DNA of 64,000 nt, from the NCBI GenBank assembly GCA_963700195.1, contig CAVOWQ010000033.1, positions 1 to 64,000 on the forward strand, given 5' to 3'. Positions 1 to 11,973 of this stretch are shown piece after piece (within the stretch, counting starts at the first letter, position 1; every line of letters starts with the position of its first letter). Both the position numbers and the translations under genes were made by a program. The stretch comes from AP-15 sp963700195 (GTDB lineage Bacteria > Pseudomonadota > Alphaproteobacteria > ATCC43930 > CGMCC-115725). The notes below the pieces were generated by a model. The model was not told the DNA's origin. It made no database searches and saw nothing but the letters and a program-made list of their open reading frames with translations.

Positions 1-1
1 C

Positions 2-652
2 GTCGGAAAGGGGAGGGTGGCGCAATTGCTGTCCGACCAGATGTGGTTTTGGGCGCGCGGTTTCGAGGGCGGCGGGCCGCAGGCGGAGTTGCTGCGGCGC
101 CTCGCCTATTGGCTGATGAAGGAACCCGATCTCGAAGAGAACGACCTGCGCGCGATGGTCGAAGGCGACAGCCTCGTGGTTACCCGGCAATCGCTCGAAC
201 CAGACGACCGGCCGATCACCGTCGCGCGGCGCCCGACGGCTCCAGCCGGAGCCTCACCTTGACGCCGGAGAGCGGCGGCCGAAGCTCCGGCAGGCTCGCC
301 GATCAGCGAGATGGGGCTCTACCGCGTGACCGACGGGACCCGCACGGCATTGGCAGCGGCGGGGCCGCTCAACCCGATCGAGTTCGCCGATGTCCGCACC
401 ACTCCCGAAAAACTGGGCCCGATTGCGGCGGCGTCGGGCGGCGGGGTCTTCTGGGTGGGTACGGGTGCGATCCCCGAGGTTCGCCGCGTCTCTCGCGATC
501 GCGCCGCGGCGGGGCGGAATTGGATGGGGTTCCGCGCCAATGGCGACTACACGGTGACCGGGTTCAGCGAAACGCCGCTTCTGCCCGGCATCGCAGCGCT
601 GCTGCTGATCGTCGGCGGGCTGCTCGCAGCCTGGCGCCGCGAAGGAAGCTGA
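2..652 (+). CDS. C-terminal part of a large alphaproteobacterial membrane protein (glutamine amidotransferase-like family)
   Basis: The 5' end lies outside the window. The visible part opens with an LLSDQMWFWARGFEGGGPQ segment and an AYWLMKEPDLEE stretch. It ends in a hydrophobic helix of about 15 residues and a WRREGS tail, as in large alphaproteobacterial membrane proteins with a cytosolic or periplasmic glutamine amidotransferase-like fold. The reading frame leaves frame near 230 and returns near 300; read across this, the product is continuous (VTAPDGSSRSLTLTP-like, then GLYRVTDGTRTALAAAG). The two compensating shifts are either sequencing errors or a small damaged stretch. It ends 8 bases before the GTG proposed for psd. 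Family assignment is from memory of the C-terminal pattern and is moderate. Confidence 0.5.
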
Positions 653-660
653 CCAGCTTC

Positions 661-1348
661 GTGCTGCGCCGGGTCCTCGCTCCGCTCCACCCGGACGGGG
701 TCAAATTTGTCGCCGCGGGGGTGCTCGCAACCCTGCTGCTTTTCGTGTTGTGGGCTCCCGCCGGCTGGGCCGCGGCGGTCGTGACATTATGGATGGTCTA
801 TTTCTTCCGCGATCCCTGGCGGGTGACCCCGACCCGGCCGGGTTTCTTGATCAGCCCGGCCGATGGGATCGTCGTGTCGATTGCCTCGGCTACGCCACCC
901 CCCGAGCTGGCGATGGGCGATGCGGCAATCGTCCGGATCGGCATTTTTCTCAACGTCTTTGACGTGCATGTGACACGCGCGCCGGTCGGCGGCAGGGTGG
1001 CGGCGATGCGCTACACCAAGGGCCGCTTTGTCAATGCCAGCCTCGACAAGGCGAGCGAGCACAACGAGCGCCTGGCGATTCGCATCGCGCCGCCGGAAGG
1101 TCCCGACATCGCCTTTGTGCTGGTCGCCGGGCTGGTCGCGCGGCGCATCGTCTGCGATCTCTACGACGGGCAGCAGGTTGCAACGCGGCCAGCGGGTCGG
1201 CATCATCCGCTTCGGCTCGCGGGTCGACATTTATTGCCCGCCGCCTTATGTCCCGATGGTTGTCGCGGGGCAGCGCATGGTCGGCGGCGAAACCGTGCTG
1301 GCCGACCGGCTCGCCGAGGAGCCGCCGCGCGAGGGGATGGCCCAATGA
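661..1348 (+). CDS. psd: phosphatidylserine decarboxylase proenzyme (one frameshift)
   Basis: Decarboxylates phosphatidylserine to phosphatidylethanolamine at the inner membrane; it is a self-cleaving pyruvoyl enzyme. GTG at 661 gives the usual alphaproteobacterial short form, about 229 codons, with an N-terminal VLRRVLAPLHPDGVKFVAAG segment and a hydrophobic span. FLNVFDVHVTRAPVGG and the GRFVNASLDKASEHNER block are conserved. The cleavage site is RFGSRVDIY near the C-terminus, where the Ser of FGS becomes the pyruvoyl group. One extra base near 1176 (CAGCAGG followed by TTGCAACGC) throws the frame just before this site; removing one G restores the full protein. pssA follows directly, so the two consecutive steps of PE synthesis sit together. 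The essential role makes a sequencing error the simplest explanation of the shift. Confidence 0.85.
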
Positions 1349-1382
1349 AGCGGCGTCTGACGACGGGAGGAGAACCTTGAGG

Positions 1383-2261
1383 ATGCGTTCGGCCAGAAAC
1401 CGGCGGTCACGGATGCGGATGCGGCGGCTCTCCGGGCTGTCCGTCAACCGCATGGTCCCGAACGTCCTGACGTTGCTCGCGCTGTGCGCCGGGATGACGG
1501 CGATGCGCTTTGCGATGGGCGGAAATTTCGAGGCGGCGGTCTTTTCGATCATCGCCGCCGGCATCTTCGATGGGCTCGACGGACGCATGGCGCGCCTCCT
1601 CAAAGCGACCTCCAGCTTTGGGGCCGAGCTCGACAGCCTGTCGGATTTCGTCAGCTTCGGCGTGGCTCCGGCGGCGGTTCTTTACTTGTGGACATTGTCG
1701 GAACTGCACGGTCTCGGCTGGGCGATCGCGCTGCTCTTTGCGGTGTGCTGCGCGCTGCGTCTGGCGCGCTTCAACACCGAGGCCAGCCACGAGATGCCGT
1801 CTTACGTCGCGCCGTTCTTCACCGGGGCGCCGGCGCCCGCTGGAGCCGGCCTCGTCATGGTGCCGATGTTCCTCAGCTTCGAATGGGGCGACTGGCTGTT
1901 CCGCTCGCCTTATCTCAACGCCGTCACGGTCACCGGCATTGCGCTGTTGATGATCAGCAAGGTCCCGACCGTATCGCTGAAGCGGATCCGCATACCGCAC
2001 CATTTGGTGATCCCGACCTTGCTCGGCTTCGGCGTCGCGACGGCTTTCCTGACCACCGAGCCGTGGCTGACCCTCACCGTCGTCGGCATCATCTATGTCA
2101 GCTCGATCCCGCTGACGATCCGCTCCTATTACCGGCTAAAGCACGCCGCCCAAGCCCGCAGGACCGAGACCGCCGAGAAGCCTGAAACCGCACCGCTGCC
2201 GGCTCCCGCTCCGTTTCCGCTCGGTGAGACGACCCGGCCCCCGAACGAATGGCGGCATTGA
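1383..2261 (+). CDS. pssA: CDP-diacylglycerol-serine O-phosphatidyltransferase
   Basis: Makes phosphatidylserine from CDP-diacylglycerol and L-serine, the step before Psd. The CDP-alcohol phosphatidyltransferase signature is complete at about residues 66-88: D-G-x2-A-R-x8-G-x3-D-x3-D (DGRMARLLKATSSFGAELD, then SLSD). Several hydrophobic helices follow, with a proline-rich cytosolic tail. About 293 residues is normal for the alphaproteobacterial PssA. ATG at 1383 is chosen because a GGGAGGAG ribosome site lies just upstream; an in-frame TTG at 1377 is an alternative. It is co-directional with psd and converges on prfC, whose stop lies 22 bases away. Confidence 0.92.
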   Translation: MRSARNRRSRMRMRRLSGLSVNRMVPNVLTLLALCAGMTAMRFAMGGNFEAAVFSIIAAGIFDGLDGRMARLLKATSSFGAELDSLSDFVSFGVAPAAVLYLWTLSELHGLGWAIALLFAVCCALRLARFNTEASHEMPSYVAPFFTGAPAPAGAGLVMVPMFLSFEWGDWLFRSPYLNAVTVTGIALLMISKVPTVSLKRIRIPHHLVIPTLLGFGVATAFLTTEPWLTLTVVGIIYVSSIPLTIRSYYRLKHAAQARRTETAEKPETAPLPAPAPFPLGETTRPPNEWRH

Positions 2262-2283
2262 AGTCGTAACGGCTGATCCTCGC

Positions 2284-3871
<1,588 letters not shown>

Positions 3872-4172
3872 CAATCCGTTTCAATTATTCCCGGGGTGCG
3901 GCCTCTTCCGCCGAGCGCACCCCCGCGCCTACACGAGCGGTGGATATGATGGCAGCCGGCCTCTTTGCCAACGCCTTCCCCTGCGAACCCAGCTCACCTC
4001 CTGTTTCGCAGGAAAAATACGCCACCTGTTTTGCCTGTTTTATCAGGTCGAGATCAGGTATCGCCAACTCCCTCCAAAGCGAACCGCCCGCCCGATCGTG
4101 GGCGCCGATATGCGCAGAAGTACCATGCGATTATGGCAACCGCATGGTTGATCAGCGCTCAGCCGGAACCGA
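3872..4172. other. intergenic stretch between prfC and its first duplicate fragment
   Basis: About 300 bases hold the prfC 5' flank and the start of the accessory patch. No open frame here looks like a known protein, and no clear terminator or tRNA is visible. Confidence 0.4.
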
Positions 4173-4324
4173 TAGGTGTCCTCGCTGAAATCCTGGTGGC
4201 CCGGCGTGTCGAGCAGGTTGAAGGCGAGCCCCTCATGCTCGAAGCTCATCACCGCCGAGGAGACCGAGATGCCGCGCTCGCGCTCGACCGCCATCCAATC
4301 CGAGCGCACCCGCCGCCGCTCGCC
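4173..4324 (-). pseudogene. prfC: 152-bp internal fragment of prfC (second copy)
   Basis: This stretch matches main-copy prfC (about 3579-3730) base for base apart from one difference (CTCATGCTC here, CTCGTGCTC there). It encodes the piece from GERRRVRSDWMAVERERG to the G3 region DTPGHQDFSEDTYR. Both ends break off abruptly into unrelated DNA. It cannot make a functional factor. The near identity shows a recent duplication from the main copy, or gene conversion by it. It marks the left side of the AT-rich cargo at 4416-7490. Confidence 0.92.
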
Positions 4325-4415
4325 CTCGTGAGATCGCGGCGGCCGTCGGTTGCGGTTTAGCCCCATGTCGCAGGTTCACCGAGCCGACGGTGCTGCTGCT
4401 GAAAGAGATAGGAAT

Positions 4416-7400
4416 TTACGGCACGAGTGAACTTTCGCGCTGTACAATTTCGGTGCTCGAGAGCCCAAGGTCATCCAATAGCCTATCAACGGGGGTGTCA
4501 GGGATGGTATCGCTCGGAGGACCAGCCATTTGTTGCACCCGCGTCAAAGCTTCCTGTTGCTGTTTCAATAGCAATTTAATCTGATCCACGGAAAAACCGT
4601 CTACTAATGCCGGCACAATGTACTCAGGTTTAGTGAATTGGGTGTCCACTACGTCTAGAGCTTGGTCTACCTCAGGAAATTTCCCTATGTTGAGCAAACG
4701 TAAGCCCTTCAACACTCGCAACTTCTGATTTGCTTCATCGCGAACCGCTTTAACGGGCCCAATTTCCTGATCATGCAAGAAGTCATCGATAGCAGCATTT
4801 TTTAACAGCTCGACATTCTGACGGATCGACATCAGGTTGGTGGCCTCTTCGGATGTCGCCGGATTGGGCGCAAAGTAATCCTCAAAATGCCCAAATATTG
4901 GGCCGACGCGCATACCGGCGATAGTTGATCCGCTCCAGGATGACGACAGTATTGGTACCAGGATTGTGCCCATGTTCCTTGGTAAAAATGTAGGCGTATA
5001 GATACGCACCGACGTTTTCGCTGATCCGATCGGGATTTGCCCGATCCCCCCACGGGTATTGTTGTCAGTCAGGTAGAAGGAGATCGTTATACGATAGCCC
5101 CAACGAATGGCCGTGACGACGAATGGACCCGGATTATCCGTACCGTACGAAAAGCCAGTGAGTTCTGAAACGCAGGCGCCCACGTGAAAGCGTCTCGGAT
5201 CCAGGTGCTCCATCCAAAGAGCTTCCCGAGGGATCAGCCCCAAAATGGAGGCGTCAATTGGCATCCCGCGAGCCTTTAAATTGTTCACGTCAGGCGCTAC
5301 AAACTCATTTACAGCGATATCTCGATCCCAGTCTGTCGCCCATTCGTATTTCGGGGAAAACGCACTGCACCCCTTCAGAGCGGTGGTAAGCAGAGAAAAC
5401 TTTTTCCCGCTCAGGTCACCGTTGAATTTCTGTCGGTCGTCAGCTACCCGGCTATCGCTAGAAAAGTTTACGATATCTGTTGACCACGGCTTATTTGGCG
5501 GCAGCATTATCTTAGCCATGGTAAGGTTTTGGGATGGCAACGGTAATATCTCCTCAGGCAACGATTGTGTTGGGCCCAATAAGGGTAACTGCAGCTCAGC
5601 CAGCTTTGTAGCTACAGCCTCGGTGTAATTAGCGAGTGAGCTCTCATAAAGATTTGCTAAGTTCGTGACAATTCTAATATCTAATTGACCCTGCTCATCG
5701 GCGAATAGTCGCCGATAAAACTGCTGGATCAGTCGGCCTTGTTCTACGATTGATTTAATGTCATCAGAGGTCGTTGATCTCAGCAAATAGGGCTGATTCC
5801 CAACCAAATACGACATCAATCCGGCACCCCACATCCACGCCATCGGATTCGGCATTTTGAAGCGATCATCGAAGCGCAACTGACCATACAGCGGGATGAC
5901 CTTCGAGAATTCGAAAACGGGTGTGAAGCCCGAGCCGACTAATTTTCCGTTAGTTGAATTCAGCGGAAACATCGAATCAAAATCCGAAGCTACACTGGCG
6001 GCATCGTACGACCATTTGATTGCCATTAACTCCGCATTGTTGCGGCATTGCCGCAGCTGATCTTGCAATTGTTCACCACTGGGGATACTGAGACACTCGG
6101 CCCAGAGCGCCTCGCGTTGACGTTCAGCGTAAGCATCGAGAGCCTCTCGCAACTGATCACGCGATCTTTCGATAGAACTCGAAATTTGGGTCAATTCTTC
6201 TGTTTCATTTTTCTCGTATCGCAAAATGGCGTCGAGGAGAGACTCCTGTAGCGCGAAATTCATAGCCAGGCTGTTGTCAATCAAGGTGAACCTATTTATC
6301 ATATCAGTGTGCATACCATCGATTTGCTCAGCTAGGCGTCGCATAGCGCCCATGATTACATCTGTCTGTGAAGCTTGAGCATCTTGTTGCTGCTCAGCCT
6401 GAACGATACTTATTACCGCAACAAAAACCGCAAAGTAGCCACCCATATAGGTCATCGGGTTCTCAGCTGTGGAATTCAGTGCTGTATAGAGAGAATCCGC
6501 TATTTTGACAGCACCCCGCACGTATGTCATCTGTCTATTGGAGAGGCCTGCCATTTGCCCCAGTGCCTCAACGTAAGACAGCGCCATACCAACGGTTTCT
6601 ATTTTCTTTTGGTTCTCTTCTAGTTCTTTTCGTTTTTGGGCTATCGCCTCTGACTGCCGCGCCTCATCGTCTTCCAATTTTCTAAGGTCTAAAAGTAGAC
6701 CACGGTTGTTGTCGGTCAAATCCGAAAGCCGTTGGAGCTTTTCGGCAACCGATCCCTTGAAATTCGCCAGTGTGGATTCGGTTTGTTCCAAATCGTTCTC
6801 TTCAAGGAACGTGCGATACTCGGGAGACCTTTTTAGCGCCGCGATGTCTCCGATGTCCATGTACGTTTTGAAATCATTTTGGATCAACGGAGTGAGTGGG
6901 GTATCTTCCTTCAGCAACGTACTTACTGCGGTTGAAAATTCGTAAATATGGGAACCTTCGATAGATGGTGATTCGAGAGGACTGCTAATAAGAATATTAT
7001 CAACAAGCTCATTCGTGCCTATTTGCACCAAACCTTTCGCACCCAATTGCTCGAGAAGAGCCAATCCATCGGTAGCATATGCGGCGACGCCAAGTACAGC
7101 CACTTTGGCTATCTTCCCGATGAATACATCACCAAATTTTTGGCCTTTGATCTCATCATCCAGCCTGCTAGAATATTGCTCTAAGAATTGACTTTCGTTC
7201 ATATTGGCGAAGAACGTATCGGATTGATCAGTACCCCGGATGGTCGGGGGGTTAATACCTAATAATTTTAGTGCCGCTGGCTTGTCCTGATTGAAAAGCA
7301 CGTCAGCTGCTTGCATCTTAGCGATCTTGTAGACCGCGCGCTTGGTGCCTTCCTGCGAGGAGCGCCCGGTTATAACTGCCCCGAGGCTCAGAGCGTCGTC

Positions 7401-7490
7401 ATTTACCTGCCCGCACGCAGGCTCCGCTATGGCAAGAGCGGCTGCTAGTGCGACGGCCGCACCTACTCTGAATAATCCTAAAATGTCCAT
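4416..7490 (-). CDS. large exported protein of unknown function, AT-richer than its surroundings
   Basis: I do not recognise this 1,024-residue protein. ATG at 7490 is chosen because AAGGAG lies 6-7 bases upstream and it opens a signal peptide (MDILGLFRVGAAVALAAALA, then IAEPACGQ). Residues about 225-300 are strongly charged and heptad-like (coiled coil). Residues about 347-364 (GGYFAVFVAVISIVQ) are hydrophobic and followed by a second long helical segment to about 470. The last 500 residues look mixed alpha/beta with many aromatic and Asn/Gly turns. Helices around a hydrophobic hairpin could suggest a membrane-active or pore-forming protein, but that is only an inference. Codon use and base composition differ clearly from the GC-rich neighbours, which points to acquisition. 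It is single-gene cargo between two prfC fragments. Confidence 0.75.
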   Translation of the reverse strand: MDILGLFRVGAAVALAAALAIAEPACGQVNDDALSLGAVITGRSSQEGTKRAVYKIAKMQAADVLFNQDKPAALKLLGINPPTIRGTDQSDTFFANMNESQFLEQYSSRLDDEIKGQKFGDVFIGKIAKVAVLGVAAYATDGLALLEQLGAKGLVQIGTNELVDNILISSPLESPSIEGSHIYEFSTAVSTLLKEDTPLTPLIQNDFKTYMDIGDIAALKRSPEYRTFLEENDLEQTESTLANFKGSVAEKLQRLSDLTDNNRGLLLDLRKLEDDEARQSEAIAQKRKELEENQKKIETVGMALSYVEALGQMAGLSNRQMTYVRGAVKIADSLYTALNSTAENPMTYMGGYFAVFVAVISIVQAEQQQDAQASQTDVIMGAMRRLAEQIDGMHTDMINRFTLIDNSLAMNFALQESLLDAILRYEKNETEELTQISSSIERSRDQLREALDAYAERQREALWAECLSIPSGEQLQDQLRQCRNNAELMAIKWSYDAASVASDFDSMFPLNSTNGKLVGSGFTPVFEFSKVIPLYGQLRFDDRFKMPNPMAWMWGAGLMSYLVGNQPYLLRSTTSDDIKSIVEQGRLIQQFYRRLFADEQGQLDIRIVTNLANLYESSLANYTEAVATKLAELQLPLLGPTQSLPEEILPLPSQNLTMAKIMLPPNKPWSTDIVNFSSDSRVADDRQKFNGDLSGKKFSLLTTALKGCSAFSPKYEWATDWDRDIAVNEFVAPDVNNLKARGMPIDASILGLIPREALWMEHLDPRRFHVGACVSELTGFSYGTDNPGPFVVTAIRWGYRITISFYLTDNNTRGGIGQIPIGSAKTSVRIYTPTFLPRNMGTILVPILSSSWSGSTIAGMRVGPIFGHFEDYFAPNPATSEEATNLMSIRQNVELLKNAAIDDFLHDQEIGPVKAVRDEANQKLRVLKGLRLLNIGKFPEVDQALDVVDTQFTKPEYIVPALVDGFSVDQIKLLLKQQQEALTRVQQMAGPPSDTIPDTPVDRLLDDLGLSSTEIVQRESSLVP

Positions 7491-7690
7491 GCGTCGCTCC
7501 TTCGCCCCCGAACTCACGCCCGTTAAAATCGACCGCGCCCCACGAATAGGGCCCGGCACTATAGCTGATAAGTTGATTTTGCACGTGCATAAGCTACGAC
7601 TGAGGATACCTTACGATCGTCGCTGAAAATTGCATACGGCCATCCGCGCACTCGCCGCTGGGAGAGAGCAAGGCGGGGTTTGGCCAGATC

Positions 7691-8435
7691 GGCCGGCGGT
7701 CGGCCGGCTGCGGGCGGGCACAGCCCCTTCGCCATCTCGTCCTCATCGCGCAATTTGGCGAGCGCGGCTTTCGGCCAGAGCCGCGGCAGTTTCGGGTCGT
7801 CGAGGCCGCTGCAGCGGATCGGTTCGGTGACCCGGTCGTGAACGCCGCGCTCGAACAACAAGAGGGCATCGGCGAAGAGGTCGTAGCTGCCGAGAAAGTC
7901 GCGTCCCATGCCGATCGGCCAGGAGGCCGGGTCACGTCGAGCGCCAGAGACTGCTCGATCTCGTCCAACAGGTCGAACGGGTCGCGGCCCTCGCGGTCGA
8001 GCTTGTTGACAAAGGTGATGATCGGCACGTCGCGCAGCCGGCACACCTCGAAGAGCTTGCGGGTCTGCTCCTCGATGCCCCCTTGGCGCCATTTGGGGCG
8101 GCGTCGAGCACCATCGACCGCGCTGTCGACCGCGGTCAGGGTGCGGTAGGTGTCCTCGCTGAAATCCCAGTGGGCTGAAATCCTGGTGGCCCGGCGTGTC
8201 GAGCAGGTTGAAGGGCGAGCCCCTCATGTTCAAAGCTCATCACCGCCGAGGAGACCGAGATGCCGCGCTCGCGCTCGATCGCCATCCAATCCGAGCGCGC
8301 CCGCCGCCGGTCGCCCCGCGCCTTGACCTCGCCCGCCAGCTGGATCGCCCCGCCAAACAGCAGCAATTTCTCGGTCAGGGTGGTCTTGCCGGCGTCGGGG
8401 TGCGAGATGATCGCAAAGCCGCGCTGGCGCGACAT
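7691..8435 (-). pseudogene. prfC: decayed 5' copy of prfC (third copy)
   Basis: Begins with ATG at 8435 (MSRQRGFAIISHPDAGKTT), covers the G domain and stops being similar near 7691, roughly where the main copy is frameshifted. It differs from the main copy at scattered sites, so it is older than the 4173-4324 fragment. Lesions include a short repeat near 8158-8190 (GAAATCC...GGGCTGAAATCC), an insertion near 8082-8100, single-base changes that break the frame several times, and an internal deletion of roughly 125 bases near 7711 joining GLCPP to the ADLA region. No RF3 product is possible. It could derive from a second, horizontally acquired prfC or from an old duplication. Confidence 0.9.
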
Positions 8436-8439
8436 TAAA

Positions 8440-8700
8440 TCACCGCTGCAGCGGCCACCTTTGTGCGCCAGGCATTACCCGGATTATCTCAACGGCATCG
8501 GCGCGGACGCGACAGACAATAATCCAGGGTGTGCCGCCGATGATTAGCTCGCGTGTGCCTGCTATCCGTCCGATACGCCCAATATTCGGGTTCGTGGCAA
8601 TCGGTCGACCGCGGTCGGAACTCGCTCGACGGCTCTTCGAGCCGCGCCGGGGTTATCTTTGGCGATGTAGCTCGCATGATGGTTGAGGTTACGGAGCGCC
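8440..8700 (-). pseudogene. ParE/RelE-type toxin remnant
   Basis: Reading the minus strand gives ALRNLNHHASYIAKDNPGAA and ARRAVERV, then after one frame change near 8590 ATNPNIGRIGRIAGTRELII, GGTPWIIVCRVRADAVEII and RVMPGAQRWP with a stop at 8440. This is the ParE pattern: an N-terminal helical hairpin, a PNIGR turn, the GTREL strand and a terminal R-V-x-H/P-G-A-Q-R-W-P. The normal start is missing; a palindromic GC-rich repeat (8711-8755) replaces it. No ParD-like antitoxin is visible. The stop lies 5 bases from the start of the decayed prfC copy. ParE toxins act on DNA gyrase; this one should be inactive unless the frame change is an error. Confidence 0.7.
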
Positions 8701-8710
8701 GTCCTCGACC

Positions 8711-8755
8711 CCCAACCTGACCCTTCCCCGCGTGCGGGGGAGGGAAGGGTGGGGG
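8711..8755. repeat. GC-rich palindromic intergenic repeat
   Basis: CCCTTCCCCGC and GCGGGGGAGGGAAGGG form a short-loop hairpin. The same type of element (CCCTCTCCCGC / GCGGGAGAGGG) recurs at about 24064-24152, 25480-25610 and 33736-33848, always between genes. It replaces the start of the ParE remnant. Confidence 0.65.
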
Positions 8756-8782
8756 TAATCGCGTTTTAGGCGATGCCATTTC

Positions 8783-9016
8783 TCGAATGTCACCTCTACC
8801 TCGGCATCGGTCGGGCTGGAGCTGCTCTATGGCATCGCCCCGTCGCCTGACGACCTGATTTTCGCGGAGGATCTGGCGGCTCGCGTCTTGCCCTTCGGCA
8901 GCGCCGCCGCTCATGAGTTCGGAGACATCGCCGCGAGCCGATGCCGCGCGGCCAATTTCCGAAGCCGACGCGCGCATTGCCGCCATTGCCCGGTCCCGCG
9001 GCGGCGCCCTGGCGAC
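8783..9016 (+). pseudogene. VapC/PIN-domain toxin remnant
   Basis: On the plus strand the frame reads SVGLELLYGIAPSPDDL, then FAEDLAARVLPFGSAAAHEF and GDIAASRCRAA, and after one shift near 8960 PISEADARIAAIARSRGGAL followed by AT. This matches the second half of a VapC toxin: SVxxAELxYGIA, the RVLPFD-type strand, IAAxRRAAGRPIS, and the A-D-A-x-I-A-A-I-A core with its acidic residue. The N-terminal PIN acid is absent, there appears to be an internal deletion after GIAPSPD, and the C-terminus runs into the 3' end of pyrG. VapC proteins are RNases of toxin-antitoxin pairs; this copy is dead. Confidence 0.7.
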
Positions 9017-9033
9017 GGCATGTCGACAGATCC

Positions 9034-10662
<1,629 letters not shown>

Positions 10663-10732
10663 GGAACTCCAGTCTACAGCATCAGAGGCGTGCGTCACAT
10701 GGTTAAAACGACAGCGGGAGATTGCACTCCGC

Positions 10733-11077
10733 TCAGCGCGCTAGGGGTGCGCTCGGCGGAGCCGGTTCCGCCGGCGGGGCCGGCGGCTGCGGTGCTGCCG
10801 GAACGGCCGGCGCCGCAGGTGCGCCTTGCTCGAGGATAGAGCGCGGCGCGCGCTCGCGGTTGTGCAGGACGACGAGCAGCACGCTCGTCGTCATGAACGC
10901 TGCGGCGAGAATCGCGGTCGCCCTGGTCAGCAGATTTGACGTCGAACGACCGGTCATAAACCCAGACATGCCGCCGCCGCCCATGCCGAGCGCACCCCCC
11001 TCGCTCTTTTGCAACAGGACCACCCCGACGAGCGAGATCGCGACAAGGATGTGAACGGCGAGGAGGAGGATTAGCAT
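10733..11077 (-). CDS. secG: preprotein translocase subunit SecG
   Basis: A small inner-membrane subunit that stimulates SecYEG-mediated export. It has two hydrophobic helices (LILLLAVHILVAISLVGVVL and TRATAILAAAFMTTSVLLVV) separated by the typical QKSEGGALGMGGGGMSGF loop, and a low-complexity Pro/Ala tail common in alphaproteobacterial SecG. 114 residues fits. It lies 45 bases after tpiA and 70 before pyrG, all on the minus strand. Confidence 0.93.
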   Translation of the reverse strand: MLILLLAVHILVAISLVGVVLLQKSEGGALGMGGGGMSGFMTGRSTSNLLTRATAILAAAFMTTSVLLVVLHNRERAPRSILEQGAPAAPAVPAAPQPPAPPAEPAPPSAPLAR

Positions 11078-11122
11078 CGACTATATCTATTCACTCTCTG
11101 TGCGGCTGACCAGAACCGCGAC

Positions 11123-11869
11123 CTACCTCGCCGGGCAGCTCTGCGCAATCGCCCAGAAATCGTCGGCGTTGAGGCTCGCGCCGCCGCAGAGCGCACCGTC
11201 GACCTCCGGGAGGCAAATGATCGCGTCGGCATTCTTCGGATTGACTGAGCCGCCGTAGAGGATGCGAGTGCCGGACGGTATATGGCTGCGAATCTCGGCA
11301 TGCGTTGCTGCGATGTCCTCAGTCGTCGCGGTCAATCCGGTTCCGATGGCCCAGACCGGCTCGTAGGCGACGACGAGTGAGGCCGAGGTGGCGTCGTCGG
11401 GAATCGAGCCGGCGAGCTGCGAGGATACGACCGCGACAGCCTCTCCGGCCTGACGTTGCTGTTGCGTCTCGCCGACGCACAAAATCGCCGCCAGACCCGC
11501 TCGCCACGCGGCGGCGATCTTGCCGCGAACAACAACATCGGTCTCGCCATGGCCCTGGCGCCTCTCGGAATGGCCGACGATCACGTAGCTGCAGCCGAGA
11601 TCGGCGAGCATCTCGGCGCTGATGTCGCCGGTGTAGGCGCCCTTGGGCGCGGCATGGCAATCCTGTCCGCCGAGGGCGATGCCGCTTCCGGCAAGGATGC
11701 GGCCAATCTCTGAAAGGAGCGTCGCTGGCGGGCAGACAAGAATGTCGCACCCCAGCCTGTCACCTGCCGCGGCGGCGCGCGCCTTGAGCGCATTGGCCAG
11801 CATCGTGCCGTCCCGGCACAAGCCGTTCATTTTCCAGTTGCCCGCGACGAGCTTTGTCCTAATCGCCAT
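11123..11869 (-). CDS. tpiA: triosephosphate isomerase
   Basis: Interconverts dihydroxyacetone phosphate and glyceraldehyde 3-phosphate. The catalytic residues are present: Lys in AGNWKMNG, His in VGHSERR and Glu in AYEPVWAIGTG, plus the phosphate-binding YGGSV and GALCGGASL motifs. The length is 248 residues. ATG at 11869 is used (MAIRTKLVAGNWKMN); an ATG ten codons upstream gives an unlikely extension. It is divergent from ppiD, with about 100 bases between the starts that must hold both promoters. Confidence 0.96.
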   Translation of the reverse strand: MAIRTKLVAGNWKMNGLCRDGTMLANALKARAAAAGDRLGCDILVCPPATLLSEIGRILAGSGIALGGQDCHAAPKGAYTGDISAEMLADLGCSYVIVGHSERRQGHGETDVVVRGKIAAAWRAGLAAILCVGETQQQRQAGEAVAVVSSQLAGSIPDDATSASLVVAYEPVWAIGTGLTATTEDIAATHAEIRSHIPSGTRILYGGSVNPKNADAIICLPEVDGALCGGASLNADDFWAIAQSCPAR

Positions 11870-11973
11870 GTTGCGACCCCGCTGGCCGGCTCCTATCATC
11901 TAGACGACACGATCACACCGGCGCTCGGGCGGGTCAATCGGCCTGGGCCGACAGAAAGAGGCCAGCTGCCTCC

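Noticed and set aside
43..1380. 445-codon frame spanning the first two genes
   Set aside because: It joins shadow codons with psd codons through a frameshift; the real psd start is at 661.
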